From Hybos culiciformis (taxonomy: Eukaryota > Arthropoda > Insecta > Diptera > Hybotidae), in assembly GCA_964007475.1 (NCBI GenBank), contig OZ023273.1:76731737-76795736 (forward strand): 64,000 nt of DNA. The letters are read 5' to 3'. The position numbers were made by a program, and so were the translations under genes. A model generated the notes under the pieces. It was not told the DNA's origin, made no database searches, and saw only the letters and a program-made list of their open reading frames with translations. Shown here in pieces: positions 9,826-21,592 of the stretch; positions within the stretch are counted from its first letter, which is position 1; the number at the start of each line of letters is the position of its first letter.

Positions 9826-11099
9826 TAATAAATATTAAATCATAAAAAATACATTTTATAAAAAACAACGTTTTTCTTGCGCACTAAAAAGTATAAAATA
9901 ATTTTACTATGAGTTTCATTTTGGTAACAGACTTTATAACTTTTCTCCGGCTCATTCAGAGGATTGTGGACACACATATTTGAAACTGATTACAACAGTC
10001 TATAACTAGAAACGTGGGGCGCATTTTTGAGGTAATACTGTAAATGTGTTGTAAAAATATGCCCCACGTTTCTAGTTATAGACTGTTGTAATCAGTTTCA
10101 AATATGTGTGTCCACAATCCTCTGAATGAGCCGGAGAAAAGTTATAAAGTCTGTTACCAAAATTTTTTTATTTTTTTTATTTATATATATATTAGTATAC
10201 GAAATACTTTATTTACAAAATTTTACAATTTATTTATCATTTTATTTATTTATTTTTTTTCGACTAAGCTCTATCTATTTTTAATAAAAATTACGCAATT
10301 CCTTTTAAAACTAGAAAACTGGTGTTCAATTTTAATATAATTAGGTAAAGTGTTGAATAATTGTAGACCCCTGTAGAAGAAGGAATTCTGGGCTGCAGTT
10401 GTTTTTTGGATTTGTATTCTAAAATTTTCTCATAGTAAAATTATTTTATACTTTTTAGTGCGCAAGAAAAACGTTGTTTTTTATAAAATGTATTTTTTAT
10501 GATTTAATATTTATTTTCTACTTTTTAGTTTTGAAGCTGAAACAAAGCAGAATTTTTCTTATAAAATTTGATTGTCATAATTACGAAATTTGTGTGTTTA
10601 ATTATGTCCTCTTTGTAGGTACAAAATTTTAATAAAATCGGACGAAGTTTTGAAGTCCTCTCCAAGGAAGGTAGAGGAGGCCAATAAATTTTTTGTTACA
10701 AAATTTGTGTGTTTAATCTTTTCTTCTTTTTATGTACCGAATTTGAATAAAATCCTACTTTTGAAGTCCTCCCCATAGGACGTCGCTGGGTAGGAGGCCA
10801 ATAAATTTTTTGTTACGAAATTCGTGTGTTCAATCATTTCTTCTTTTTATGTACTAAATTTGAATGAAATCGGACAAACTTTTGGATGTGAAAATTTGAT
10901 TGCAAAATTTCTCGGGCAGACAAACAGACGAAAAACTTTTCAAATCACGATTAAAGTGGTAGAATATTGTATTGTCGTCGGGTTCAGAGCTATATTCAAA
11001 ATTTCGGAGCTGTAGCTTGTCGGAAAGTGGTCTAAAATTTGATTACAAAATTTCTAGGACAGACAAACAGACAAGAATGTGAGTTGATAAAAACGTTGT
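9826..11099 (+). repeat. Long-inverted-repeat element, family L copy A
   Basis: Two arms of roughly 200 bp fold back on each other. The left arm ends at GGGCGCATTTTTGAGG near 10030, and the right arm begins at CCCCACGTTTCTAGTTATAG. They are joined by a short loop. Beyond the right arm come three units of about 115 bp with the core TAGGAGGCCAATAAATTTTT, then GACAGACAAACAGAC motifs and a terminus ATAAAAACGTTGTA. The same order is found in copies B, C and D. A non-LTR fragment interrupts the right arm. The short frame at 10824-11015 is a translation of this repeat, not a gene. I cannot assign the superfamily. Confidence 0.82.
10163..10429 (-). pseudogene. 3' fragment of a non-LTR retrotransposon ORF2
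   Basis: The insertion splits the otherwise continuous right arm of repeat copy A: other copies read GTTACCAAAATGAAACTCATAG here. On the minus strand, 10420-10271 encodes a fragment with QNSFFYRGLQLFNTLPNYIK and a following FKRN stretch, then a stop. This matches the C-terminal end of Jockey/CR1-type reverse transcriptase ORFs (Q.S.FY.GL.LFN.LP..IK). It is followed by an AT-rich 3' UTR. The fragment is heavily 5'-truncated, the usual outcome of target-primed reverse transcription. Confidence 0.68.
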
Positions 11100-11105
11100 A
11101 AAATA

Positions 11106-11655
11106 CAGGCATACCTCGATTAACGCTACCTCTTTTAGCGCTGTTTCGCTATAGCGCTCTTTTGGTTTTTTGAAAAAAAAATTTTTTTTCAACTTTAAAA
11201 TATTTTTTTTAAACGTTTTATTTTTCTAATTTCATATTTATAATTCTTGGAATCCCTCTTTTTCAAAATTTCAAAAATAATTATGATTCGGGAAATCCTA
11301 AATATCAAAAATCATCAAATAATTATAATTCGGGGAATCCTAATGTGAAATTTTGTATTAATTGTTCATTCGAAATAGTGATACAAATAGTTTTATTGTT
11401 TTGTTATACCTATGTATTGAATTCTAATTTAGTTTCTAATTTTTAAAAAAAATATAAATGAATTAAAAAAAAATTTCAAAAAAAAATACAATTTTTTTTT
11501 ATTTTTCACTTCATAAAGTACCAAAAAAAAAATTGGTCAGGAACGTAACCATATATTTTCCTGTAAATAGCACCTCTTTTAACGCTGTTTCTGTTAACGC
11601 ACAATTTTCAGCAATTTTCAGGAACGCATCATGAGCGCTAAACGAGGTATGCCTG
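11106..11655. mobile_element. Tigger/pogo-like MITE
   Basis: The ends are CAGGCATACCTCG and CGAGGTATGCCTG, perfect 13-bp inverses, flanked by TA on each side (11104-11105, 11656-11657). Inside each end are TTAACGC/TTAGCGC motifs. This terminus and the TA target are as in Tigger elements of the pogo group. Length is 550 bp with AT-rich non-coding content, so it is non-autonomous. It abuts long-inverted-repeat copy A. Confidence 0.86.
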
Positions 11656-11657
11656 TA

Positions 11658-12239
11658 GTTCAAATCGAATTAAAATTTCTAACTAATATCGAAAACTATA
11701 AAGAAATGTTTAAGACTGAATATTTTTTTAATGCTTAATATTTTTAAACCTTATAATAAAGTAATAATTTTCTAAACTCTAAAATTGAAATTTGTTTGTA
11801 TTTTTTAATTAGTAGAATTTAATTATTTAAGTATTTAAATGAATTAAATTTACTTACTTTGATTAAATTTAAAAACGAAAGAAAATTAATTTAATTCCCA
11901 TTTTTTTATTAAAATTAAGTTATTTTTAATTATAAGAATTTTTATATATTTTTTTCATTTTTATACATTTAAGTTTTTGTGTTTCTTAATTTTATAGTTA
12001 TATATTTTTAATAAATTTGAATGAATTTTTTATGTTTCTGATGTTAAAATAAAAATGACTATGAAAATGGTATGTATTTAATTTTGTTTTATTTTAACCT
12101 TTTTGTGTTAAAACAGTATTAAATTAAAAAAAAATCGTAAAAATAATATGTTATCGTATTTAAACTTATTTTATCGTATCTGTATGGGAACGAATAAAAT
12201 GCTACATAAATGGCATGTACAATAAAACGATGAGGCCCT
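11658..12239. other. AT-rich DNA, nothing recognised
   Basis: Low-complexity AT-rich sequence without paired termini or a coding frame. Confidence 0.5.
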
Positions 12240-12450
12240 AAAGAAGCCAAAAAAAAAGGAAAGATTGAAAAGGATTGAGATATTTATTTGGTTTTTGCCA
12301 AAAGGTAGTTTATAAAAAAAACAACACAAACACTTAGATCAAGCGGACAATTAAAAAATTCACACAAAATCCCGCCCGAGGTGGGAATCGAATCCACGAC
12401 CGAACACACTGTAGGATAATGACAATACAACTACAACATGGCGACCGACA
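12240..12450 (-). mobile_element. tRNA-derived SINE candidate
   Basis: On the minus strand, 12446-12371 reads like a tRNA. It has TGTAGTTGTA near the A-box position, TTATCCTACAGTG in the anticodon-arm region, and GGATTCGATTCCC as a clear B box, ending ACCTCGGGCGG. An unrelated body of about 130 bp with a purine/T-rich tail follows. A second copy of the A-box half (TGTAGTGGTATTGTCATTA) lies at 52179, which argues for a dispersed SINE rather than a single tRNA gene. The usual tRNA acceptor pairing is poor. Confidence 0.55.
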
Positions 12451-12950
12451 AACACATCATATTATAGGATTAACTTTGGACAGTTTAAAAAAAAACAGGT
12501 AATTTTTTTTATTTGCATTTAAACTTTAAATGTGATTTTCCAAAATTGGACTTTTCGAAAGTACGGCGACGAACTTTCCTCTATTGTAAAATTGAGTTTT
12601 GAATAAATATAAGGTAAAAAGGTGCATTTGCAAAAAGGTGCAAATACAAAAAGCCATTTAATTTTTTTTAACTCGTAGAATTTTATTTATTATCTACATT
12701 TAAAAAAAAAAAAGTTGAATGCAAACGACAAAGAAAATAATACATATGTACAAACATAATTGTAACAAAATGTGTCAAAAATAAATAAAATACATAAATA
12801 GAAAATGCTTAGAAATTTCTAAAAACAATTAAAATATCCTTCTTTGACAAAATTTTTGGTTTTATTTTATGTCACTGGATAAGATTTGCGACGAAAAAGA
12901 AAACCGGATTCTAATATGATTCAAAAGTTAAAATATTATCAAATTGATAT
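12451..12950. other. AT-rich DNA, nothing recognised
   Basis: No supportable feature. A short repeated GGTGCAAATAC-like motif near 12613-12650 is the only structure I noticed. Confidence 0.45.
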
Positions 12951-12958
12951 GATGTGAG

Positions 12959-13870
12959 CAGAGGCGGTTCTAAAGGGCGTCGCACATAGCGCTCGCCAGG
13001 GGCCCCGTGATAGAAGGGCCCCCGTGATAGAAAATTGTTGCTTCTATTCTATTCACAATGCCATGAAAACGTGAATTTTACAAAATGTTCCCTATACTGC
13101 AGTCATAGTGGAAAACACAGTGTCTAACAAAATCTGAAAAATTAACGTATTGATGGCATTTGATAGTAAAAATCACAAACTTTTGAATACAAAAAATTTG
13201 CCAAATTATTTTTGAAAATCGATCCAAAATTTTAAAAAAGTTTTTTTGATTGTAAAAAGCTTTGTATATTTTTTTAAAATTATAAAATTTGGCGGCATGT
13301 ATTTTTAATAATGAAAAAAGCATAACTATACGGAAATACCGTACTATAAAATATACTGAATAAAGAAAGAATATTAAAAAAAAGAATAATACAGTACGAC
13401 TAATAAACTTTAAACCTATTATTCTCATATTCAGTTTTTATGTAGATACTGTTATTTTTCCTATGACTGGCGTATACGCGTTCGGGGTTCATCAAAATAT
13501 AAAGCGTTTAGTCTCAAATCATGTTACCGATTTTGGTGTAATATACCAATTGATAAATGTAGAGGTCAATCCTACGACAATAAACTTTAAACCTACGCAA
13601 ATATCGCGTAAATATTAGGGTCTGCAAGCGAATATAAAGCAACATAGTCCAATGCGCTTTACTAACCATGTATGAGCCATTCTTTAAATTTTGTAATTTA
13701 ATTATTTTTTGATAATTTAGTTTATAGAAATAATATTTAAATAAAATTGATTTTGTTTGAGGTTTTTCATTAAATTTTAATTAATATTCTTTTATTTTAT
13801 TTTAATTTAGAGAGTAGGGCCCATTTTTTTTTCAGCGACAGGGGCCCCGACTCCGTTAAAACCGCCTCTG
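12959..13870. mobile_element. hAT MITE with CAGAGGCGG ends
   Basis: CAGAGGCGGTTCTAA at the left and TTAAAACCGCCTCTG at the right are inverse copies, each followed inward by GGGGCCCC-type motifs. Perfect 8-bp duplications GATGTGAG lie at 12951-12958 and 13871-13878. At 912 bp and with no transposase, it is a non-autonomous hAT element. The 116-residue minus-strand frame at 13078-13428 lies wholly inside and resembles no protein I know. Confidence 0.9.
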
Positions 13871-13878
13871 GATGTGAG

Positions 13879-14679
13879 ATGTGATAAGTTTATTTATTTA
13901 TTTATTTTTTTTTTTCAAAATTTTTGAGACCATTTAATTTTTTTTTTTTTGAAGTTTTTACTTTAAAAGAACGTGATTCTTGGGGTTATTTAATATTTAA
14001 GTAAAAATTAGTAAATTGCCAACTTTAAAATCAGGCCAACCTCAAAATGCTCAAAAAAAACAGAGTTTTTGGCGATATTTGCGAAAAACCAAATACGATT
14101 TTCCATTTAATTGATATTAATATGTGAATAATAAAAGAGAAAATCGTTGTTCACAATTCTAATGGTTTCAACGAGTATAGGTGTATGCTACGTACAGAAT
14201 CATTTCTCACCCTACATTTTTTTAATTTATTTTATCGTAATTTTTTTTTATCTTAAAAATAATAAGATAAAAATCGCGCCAATATAAATGAAAAAAAAAC
14301 TCTTTAATCTCTCTCTTTTAAAAATAAAATTTAAAAAGATCACTCCTAAAAAAATATATACATATACATACATTTTTTTGGAAAAAAACAAATTTGAGTA
14401 AAGTCTCGCATTTTCTACTAAATATTATTAAAATATCCGTATGTGATGTATAAAAGTACACTCAATATGAAGATATCACTCACAACAAATAAAATATAAG
14501 CAAAGCATTAATGCATATTTTTATAATAGTGAAAATGTAGAATGGGAAGTCAATAACACATTTAGGGTGTTTCTGATATTAATTTCTAAATGTCTAAATC
14601 GATTTTCTTTTTTGTATTTCTACCATTCAAGACCAACGTGTTAAATTATTAAAATTTTTTTTTTTAATTATTTCAATAT
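13879..14679. other. AT-rich DNA, nothing recognised
   Basis: No gene or element termini seen; homopolymer runs only. Confidence 0.45.
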
Positions 14680-14687
14680 ATTTAAAC

Positions 14688-15380
14688 GAATCTAGGCTAA
14701 TTCATCGCCTAGCAATTCATCGCCAAGCAATTCATCGCCAGCAATTCATCGCCAGCAATTCATCGCCAGCAATTCATCGCCAGCAATTCATCGCCAGCAA
14801 TTCATCGCCAGCAATTCATCGTCAAGCAATTCATCGTCAAAAAGTTCATCGCCAAGCAATTCATCGCCAAGCAATTCATCGCCAGTAATTCATCTCCAGC
14901 AATTCATCATTTTTTATATATTTCGGAGGTAAAAAAAATTTTTTCCATAGAAAAATGTATAAAAATTCTGAGGGGCCAAATCTCCGAAACGGAGAATTTC
15001 CAAGAAAAAAGCTTCTGTATTTAGTGGTTTGGGCACCGGCTCTACCCAATCAACAATTGGCGATGAATTGCTGGCGATGAATTGCTGGCGATGAATTGCT
15101 GGCGATGAATTGCTGGCGATGAATTGCTGGCGATGAATTGCTGGCGATGAATTACTGGCGATGAATTGCTGGCGATGAATTGCTGGCGATGAATTACTGG
15201 CGATGAATTTCTGGCGATCAATTACTGGCGATGAATTACTGGCGATGAATTGCTTGGCGATGAATGGCTTGGCGATGAACTTTTTGACGATGAATTGCTT
15301 GACGATGAATTCCTGGCGATGAATTGCTGGCGTTTAATTGCTTCGCGATGAATTGCTAGTTGATGAATCAGCCGCTTACC
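14688..15380. mobile_element. Foldback element of 14-bp GCAATTCATCGCCA units, copy 2
   Basis: Direct units (GCAATTCATCGCCA) fill 14700-14900. A unique spacer of about 150 bp follows, and then reverse-complement units (GGCGATGAATTGCT) fill 15060-15350. Termini GAATCTAGGCTAATTCA (left) and TGAATCAGCCGCTTACC (right) align as imperfect inverses. The 8-bp sequence ATTTAAAC flanks both sides (14680-14687, 15381-15388). A 9-bp duplication with one mismatch is equally possible. Arms built of subrepeats are the organisation of FB-type elements. The spacer contains GTGGTTTGGGCACC, reminiscent of a hAT end. Confidence 0.78.
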
Positions 15381-15388
15381 ATTTAAAC

Positions 15389-17457
15389 AACTTTCAAACG
15401 TAAAGAACTTATTTTGTAAATTTTTTTTTGTCTAAAATAACTTATTTTATAAGCATAACGAAAAATACATTAAATTTGTCTTTGTCTTAAAATTAAATTC
15501 TTTAATTCACATGAACGAAAAGAAAATTCCAATATATTTTATTTAAGCTAACCAATTCCATAAATGAAGATAATAGAAATAAACAAATTACATGAATAAG
15601 AATAAGAACCATACCATTTAAAATTTAATTTTTTTTTTTTATATATATTATTTAGCGTTTTATAATTTATACTCACAAATACTGTATCAAAAAATATGAT
15701 AAATTTTATTTCATGTTAAAATATATAGTTTTTTTTTTTTTTTGTTCAATTTTCAAATAAGAAAATTGTATTCAGTTAACTTTGAGAGTTCGCGATGGTC
15801 AGTTCTTTAAAAAAGAAGTAAATAAAATTCCAATTAAAAGTTATTTAAAAAATAGGCATCGATTATTAGCTTATTATTGTTTTTTTTTTTAAATAGATTT
15901 ATTTCCAAAATTTTGAATTTAATATCAACTGATTTATATTTTTTAATTCGATAAATAAATAGTTAAATAAAATATATACAAATAGTATAAAAAAATTAAA
16001 TAAATTGTGTAAAAAAAAAAAATAAATTAAATAAATGATCAATTAGTTAATCGCATACTAGAGGTATATAAAAAAATTGTTGAATAATTATTTTATTTTT
16101 GGTTTTTTTTTTTATTAAGAAATTATGTAATTCTATCATGTATGAATACATATACATACATATATGTATATACAATTCTTGGATAGAAATCTAATGAAAT
16201 ATTTAAGTAAAAAAAAAATAAAAATAAAAATAAAAAAAATTTGATCGTTAAAACATTGTTTCAAATTTAAAATTGAATAATGTTTGGTGCTTCAAAATAC
16301 AAAATAAAATTGACAAAAATAATTTTTAAGTTCGGAATAAATTACAAAAATACTCAAGGATTTTGATGCGGTATTCTTCACTTAGTAGTAGATAAAATTT
16401 TGGGAAGGGTTTTCGATTACTTCTTTAATTGAAGGGTAGCGGTTGTTATTTCTTATTAAAATTATGTGAGCGAAAAAAATTAAATTGAATTGAATTTAAG
16501 TTGCGTTATAAAATAAATATTTATTCATCCAGGTCGAATATGGACCGGGCCAATAAGTTATATTCTTAATATTTATTATTAAATTCTAAAAATAAATGAA
16601 TCATTTAATATAGTTTATAATTATAATACGTATTACTAATTTTCGTTGATATCTTATTACATATTGTAGAAAATAATATCTATAATTTTATGAATTAAGT
16701 AATACGACAAATTTAATCAAACATATCTATGGTGGCGTGAAGCGATAAGTTCTAGGTAGGGCCACAATATAAGTTCTAAATCAACGAACTTATAGAATCT
16801 ATGTATATTCGTTTGGTGCTCCCATAACTATATCTTTTTTTGCACTCGGTGTGTAAAAAACTGAAAAAAAATGTGTAAAAAACTGAATAAAATCTTCGTT
16901 TTGAATTTAAAGATGAAAAATAAAATTACCTGAGAACTGTTTTTTAATAATAGGAATTTTCCATGAAAAATATCAGATTTACATTTTTGATTCATTAATT
17001 AATTTTGTTTTTCTATTCAAATATTACATACTTTCAAAACATTTTCAACCTAATTTAAATTTAATCAAAATATGAAATTAATATTTTTAAAATAATGACA
17101 GTTTAATTTTTATAATGCATTAACAATGTAAAATGTATCGTTTTTGCGTGGCAAAATTATAAGAGCAAAAAATGCAGTTACCTACGACGAAAACAATAAT
17201 AAAAGATAATGAAAAATGTTACTCATAAATTTCAAATTAACATGATACCGGCTACTAACTAACTTTATTTAATTAATACAACTAACTTTATTTAATTAAT
17301 ATTAATATTTGATTTTAATAATAAATTATCCATTATATTTATATTTATATTTATTTTATTCTAAGTTTTGAGTTTCTCTTATTAAATCCTAGCTCCAAAC
17401 AATTCCCTTCTTTAAGTAGAAAAATATGTCATTGATAACTGTCAAAATCTATTATTT
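15389..17457. other. AT-rich DNA with microsatellites
   Basis: Poly-A/T runs and TACATATAC-type repeats (about 16140-16175) dominate. I see no gene. Confidence 0.5.
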
Positions 17458-18587
17458 ACAACGTTTTTATCAACTCACTTTCTTGTCTGTTTGTCTGTCC
17501 TAGAAATTTTGTAATCAAATTTTAGACCACTTTCCGACAAGCTACAGCTCCGAAATTTTGAATATAGCTCTGAACCCGATGACAATACAATATTCTACAA
17601 CTTTAATCGTGATTTGAAAAGTTTTTCGTCTGTTTGTCTGCCCGAGAAATTTTGCAATCAAATTTTCACAACCAAAAGTTTGTCCGATTTCATTCAAATT
17701 TAGTACATAAAAAGAAGAAATGATTGAACACACGAATTTCGTAACAAAAAATTTATTGGCCTCCTACCCAGCGACCTTCCTTGGGAAGGAGTTCAAAAGT
17801 TTGTCCGATTGCTTTCAAATTTGGTACATAAATAAAGGACATATTCAACACACAAATTTCGTAATAAAACATTTATTGGCCTCCTACCCAGCGACGTCCT
17901 ATGGGGAGGACTTCAAAAATACGATTTTATTCAAATTCGGTACATAAAAAGAAGAAATGATTAAACACACAAATTTTGTAACAAAAAATTTATTGGCCTC
18001 TACCTTCCTTGGAGAGGACTTCAAAACTTCGTCCGATTTTATTCAAATTTTGTACATACAAAGAGGACATGATTAAACACACAAATTTCGTAATTTCGAC
18101 AATCAAATTTTATAAGAAAAATTCTGATTTGTTTCAGCTTCAAAACTAAAAAGTAGAAAATAAATATTAAATCATAAAAAATACATTTTATAAAAAACAA
18201 CGTTTTTCTTGCGCACTAAAAAGTATAAAATAATTTTACTATGAGTTTCATTTTGGTAACAGACTTTATAACTTTTCTCCGGCTCATTCAGAGGATTGTG
18301 GACACACATACTTGAAACTGATTACAACAGCCTATAACTAGAAACGTGGGGCACATTTTTACAACACATTTACAGTATTACCTCAAAAATGCGCCCACGT
18401 TTCTAGTTATAGACTGTTGTAATCAGTTTCAAGTATGTGTGTCCACAATCCTCTGAATGAGCCGGAGAAAAGTTATAAAGTCTGTTACCAAAATGAAACT
18501 CATAGTAAAATTATTTTATACTTTTTGGTGCGCAAGAAAAACGTTGTTTTTTATAAAATGTATTTTTTATGATTTAATATTTTTTTA
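17458..18587 (-). repeat. Long-inverted-repeat element, family L copy B
   Basis: This is the same element as copy A in opposite orientation and without the non-LTR insertion. It begins at the ACAACGTTTTTATC terminus. GTCTGTTTGTCTG motifs follow, then units of 114-119 bp (starts near 17732, 17851, 17965 and 18080), and finally two inverted arms (about 18164-18340 and 18390-18587) around a short loop. Frames at 17542-17733 and 17720-17947 are repeat shadows. This copy shows the intact arm that copy A lost to its insertion. Confidence 0.85.
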
Positions 18588-18670
18588 TTTTTAATTTAAA
18601 AAAATACTTGATACTTTTTCAAATAAAATTCCTTCAAAGCTGGTATGTGTCATGTGTATTACTTTAGAAA

Positions 18671-18720
18671 AGGGGTCCCCAAACTATGGCCCGCGGGCCG
18701 CATCCGGCTCGCACAATAGT
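18671..18720. mobile_element. Orphan hAT left end
   Basis: AGGGGTCCCCAAACTATGGC followed by CCGCGGGCCGC is a classic hAT terminal sequence. No inverse partner is present before 19560, so the element is truncated or its other end has decayed. Confidence 0.55.
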
Positions 18721-19566
18721 TTTTATGACCCACTCAAATACACATAACTAAAATTAAAAACGTTAAAAATATTTTTAGAAAATTTAAATTAGACTTAGAA
18801 AATTGTTTTTACATTTTTTCAAAAACATTACAAGCTTAACTATATTATATTACTACATCATTACTATTCCATTTTTAATTTTAAATGTAGGCGTCTGTTA
18901 ATTTCCCTACGTTACATAAGATTTATTTTTCGCTAAACTCGAAAAAATATTTCTCAGAAGAACTTTCAAATTTATTTATATTTCTAAGTACATACAATAT
19001 AATATTAAAGGAATATATAAAGTAATAAAACTTTGATACGGTCCGGTGAACTCATGAAAAATTTTAAATATTTCTTAATGATTACTTCCTACTTGTATTT
19101 ATTTACTCGATACAAAAAAATACTAACTTATTTATTATAGAATTTTTTTGTTGAAAAGCAAAATAAATTGAAATAAAATAATTAAAGTCATAGTTTATTT
19201 TGGAAGGTGTCGACATATATATTACTATATTTTAACAGACATTTTTTTTAAATCAACAACAGAATAACTGAAATTAGGACATTATGGAATATTTGAACAT
19301 GTTAGGCTAAGTCGGGCTTAAAAGCCTTCTTTTTTTTTATTCGAGTGTTTTCTTTTAAACTTTTTTTTAGTTATATTCGTTCTATTTTTGATCTACTTAG
19401 TTATAAAATTATTCAATTAATATATTAAACAAATATTCAGAGGTGGATATGTAAATACATATATATATAGAAATTTTTAGAATTACTAACATATATTATA
19501 ATAAAATTATATAGTGCAAATTTTAGATATAAATTTTACACAGAATTTGAAGCATTTATAATTTAA
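18721..19566. other. AT-rich DNA, possibly decayed hAT interior
   Basis: No transposase motifs can be read in any frame and there is no second terminus. Confidence 0.4.
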
Positions 19567-19862
19567 CTAGCTGACCCAGCGCTCTTTATAACATTAATTT
19601 AAAGAAAACTCTTCTGCCTCTCGCTTCTGCCCGTCCCTTCTACCAATTTTTATAGGTATAGTCTCTAAATTACTTTCGCCCCCATTTCCCCTGGGGGAAC
19701 CTTGTCAAGGTTGCGCTGAAAATGTAAAAGGTGGTATACCTTGCCCGGGGCAGACAACAACTCTTCTCAGTTTCATCGAAATAGGTCGAACAATTGAGAA
19801 ATGCATAAAGTACAAATATATATGTAGATATAGACATTATAATTTTTATAAGTATAGATTTA
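19567..19862 (+). repeat. CTAGCTGACCC-type dispersed insect repeat
   Basis: It begins CTAGCTGACCCAGCG. A TCATCGAAATAGGTCGAACA segment lies in its second half, and it ends in ATATGTAGATATAGAC-like microsatellite and TATAGATT. This start, the ATCGG/TAGGTC motif and a microsatellite tail are familiar from interspersed repeats in many insects, some named mini-me or Helitron-like. I cannot place it more exactly. The minus frame at 19670-19897 is not credible. Confidence 0.45.
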
Positions 19863-20680
19863 AAATGATAAATTCTAACTAAGAGTGAAAGAGTCAAAAA
19901 TTTTATCAGTTACGAATAAACTTTTTGAACTTTTTTTCAGATTTTTGTCCATTGAGAACTTAAAAATCTCTTTTAAAATAAATCTATAAAATAATTTTTT
20001 TTTTAATATTATTTTGTTTTTTTTTTTTTTCTATAAATGTGCGCGTGCGTCATTTGTTTAAGAAATATCATAAAAAGTTATTGTATAAAAAAAAATTAAA
20101 ATTAACGATATGAGACGAAAAGATCTTAAAAGATTTTTCTCAAAAACAAAATCTCAAAATAAGTTTTTTTTTTTATCAATGTTTAATGTAAATAAAAAAA
20201 ATGAACAAATAAATGAAAATATGAAAAATACTAGTAATAGCATAATATTATTTATATAAACATAGATACAAAAAAAATAATTGAACTATATAATACACAA
20301 TTATAAATAAATATGAAAAATTAAAAATTAAATTTGAATATGCTCGCTCATTCGGTAAAAATAAAAAAGAATTAAAAAATAAAGACAACAATTATACTAT
20401 ATACAAACATACATATTATATACTTCGACTTATCCACATAATAATATGCATCCACATAATATGCATACATGTATAATGTATATACGTTATATATTTCATT
20501 ACATCAAATTACCTTATCAAATCAACTTATCAATTAAAGAAAAATAACAATCAAATAATTGAGCCGTTTATTTTGAAAGTGGTTTAAGTCCTTTTGTTTT
20601 TGTATTTGTTTTGTATTTGTTTGAATTGATTTAAAAATATTGGTAACTGGTATTAAGTCGCTTTCATGTTTTTATGACCT
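19863..20680. other. AT-rich DNA, nothing recognised
   Basis: Homopolymers and TATACATA-type microsatellite only. Confidence 0.45.
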
Positions 20681-21592
20681 TTGAGGTGATACTATAAATG
20701 TGTTGTAAAAATGCGCCCCACGTTTCTAGTTATAGACTGTTGTAATCAGTTTCAAGTATGTGTGTCCACAATCCTCTGAATGAGCCGGAGAAAAGTTATA
20801 AAGTCTGCTACCAAATTGAAACTCATAGTAACATTATTTTATACTTTTTAGTGCGCAAGAAAAACGTTGTTTTTTATAAAAAGTATTTTTTATGATTTAA
20901 TATTTATTTTCTACTTTTTAGTTTTGAAGCTGAAACAAAGCAGAATTTTTCTTGTAAAATTTGATTGTCAAAATTACGAAATTTGTGTGTTTAATTATGT
21001 CCTCTTTGTAGGTACAAAATTTGAATAAAATCTTACGAAGTTTTGAAGTCCTCTCCAAGGAAGGTAGAGACGCCAATAAATTTTTTGTTACAAAATTTGT
21101 GTGTTTAATCATTTCTTCTTTTTATGTACCGAATTTGAATAAAATCGTATTTTTGAAGTCCTCCCCATAGGACGTCGCTGGGTAGGAGGCCAATAAATGT
21201 TTTGTTACGAAATTTGTGTGTTGAATATGTCCTTTTTTTATGTACCAAATTTGAAAGAAATCGAACGAACTTTTGAAGTCCTTCCCAAGGAAGGTCGCTG
21301 GGTAGGAGGCCAATAAATTTTTTGTTACGAAATTCGTGTGTTCAATCATTTCTTCTTTTTATGTACTAAATTTGAATGAAATCGGACAAACTTTTGGTTG
21401 TGAAAATTTGATTGCCATTCGAAAAACTTTTCAAATCACGATTAAAGTGGTAGAATATTGTATTGTCATCGGGTTCAGAGCTATATTCAAAATTTCGGAG
21501 CTGTAGCTTGTCGGAAAGTGGTCTAAAATTTGATTACAAAATTTCTAGGACAGACAAACAGACAAGAAAGTGAGTTGATAAAAACGTTGTAA
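20681..21592 (+). repeat. Long-inverted-repeat element, family L copy C (one arm lost)
   Basis: It starts within the central loop (TTGAGGTGATACTATAAATG). One arm, the roughly 115-bp units and the AGACAAACAGACAAGAAAGT end follow, finishing ATAAAAACGTTGTAA. The left arm present in copies A and B is absent. Relative to copy B, about 24 bp are missing after TGAAAATTTGATTGC. Minus frames at 20918-21112 and 21122-21349 are shadows of the repeat. Confidence 0.82.

Noticed and set aside
10824..11015. 63-residue ORF also found almost identically at 17542-17733 and diverged at 46763-46981
   Set aside because: Conservation comes from the DNA repeat (family L), which is non-coding in structure. Copies have frameshifts and truncated ends, and no protein family is recognised.
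13078..13428. 116-residue minus-strand ORF
   Set aside because: It lies wholly within a non-autonomous hAT MITE (12959-13870), has low-complexity composition and shows no motif.
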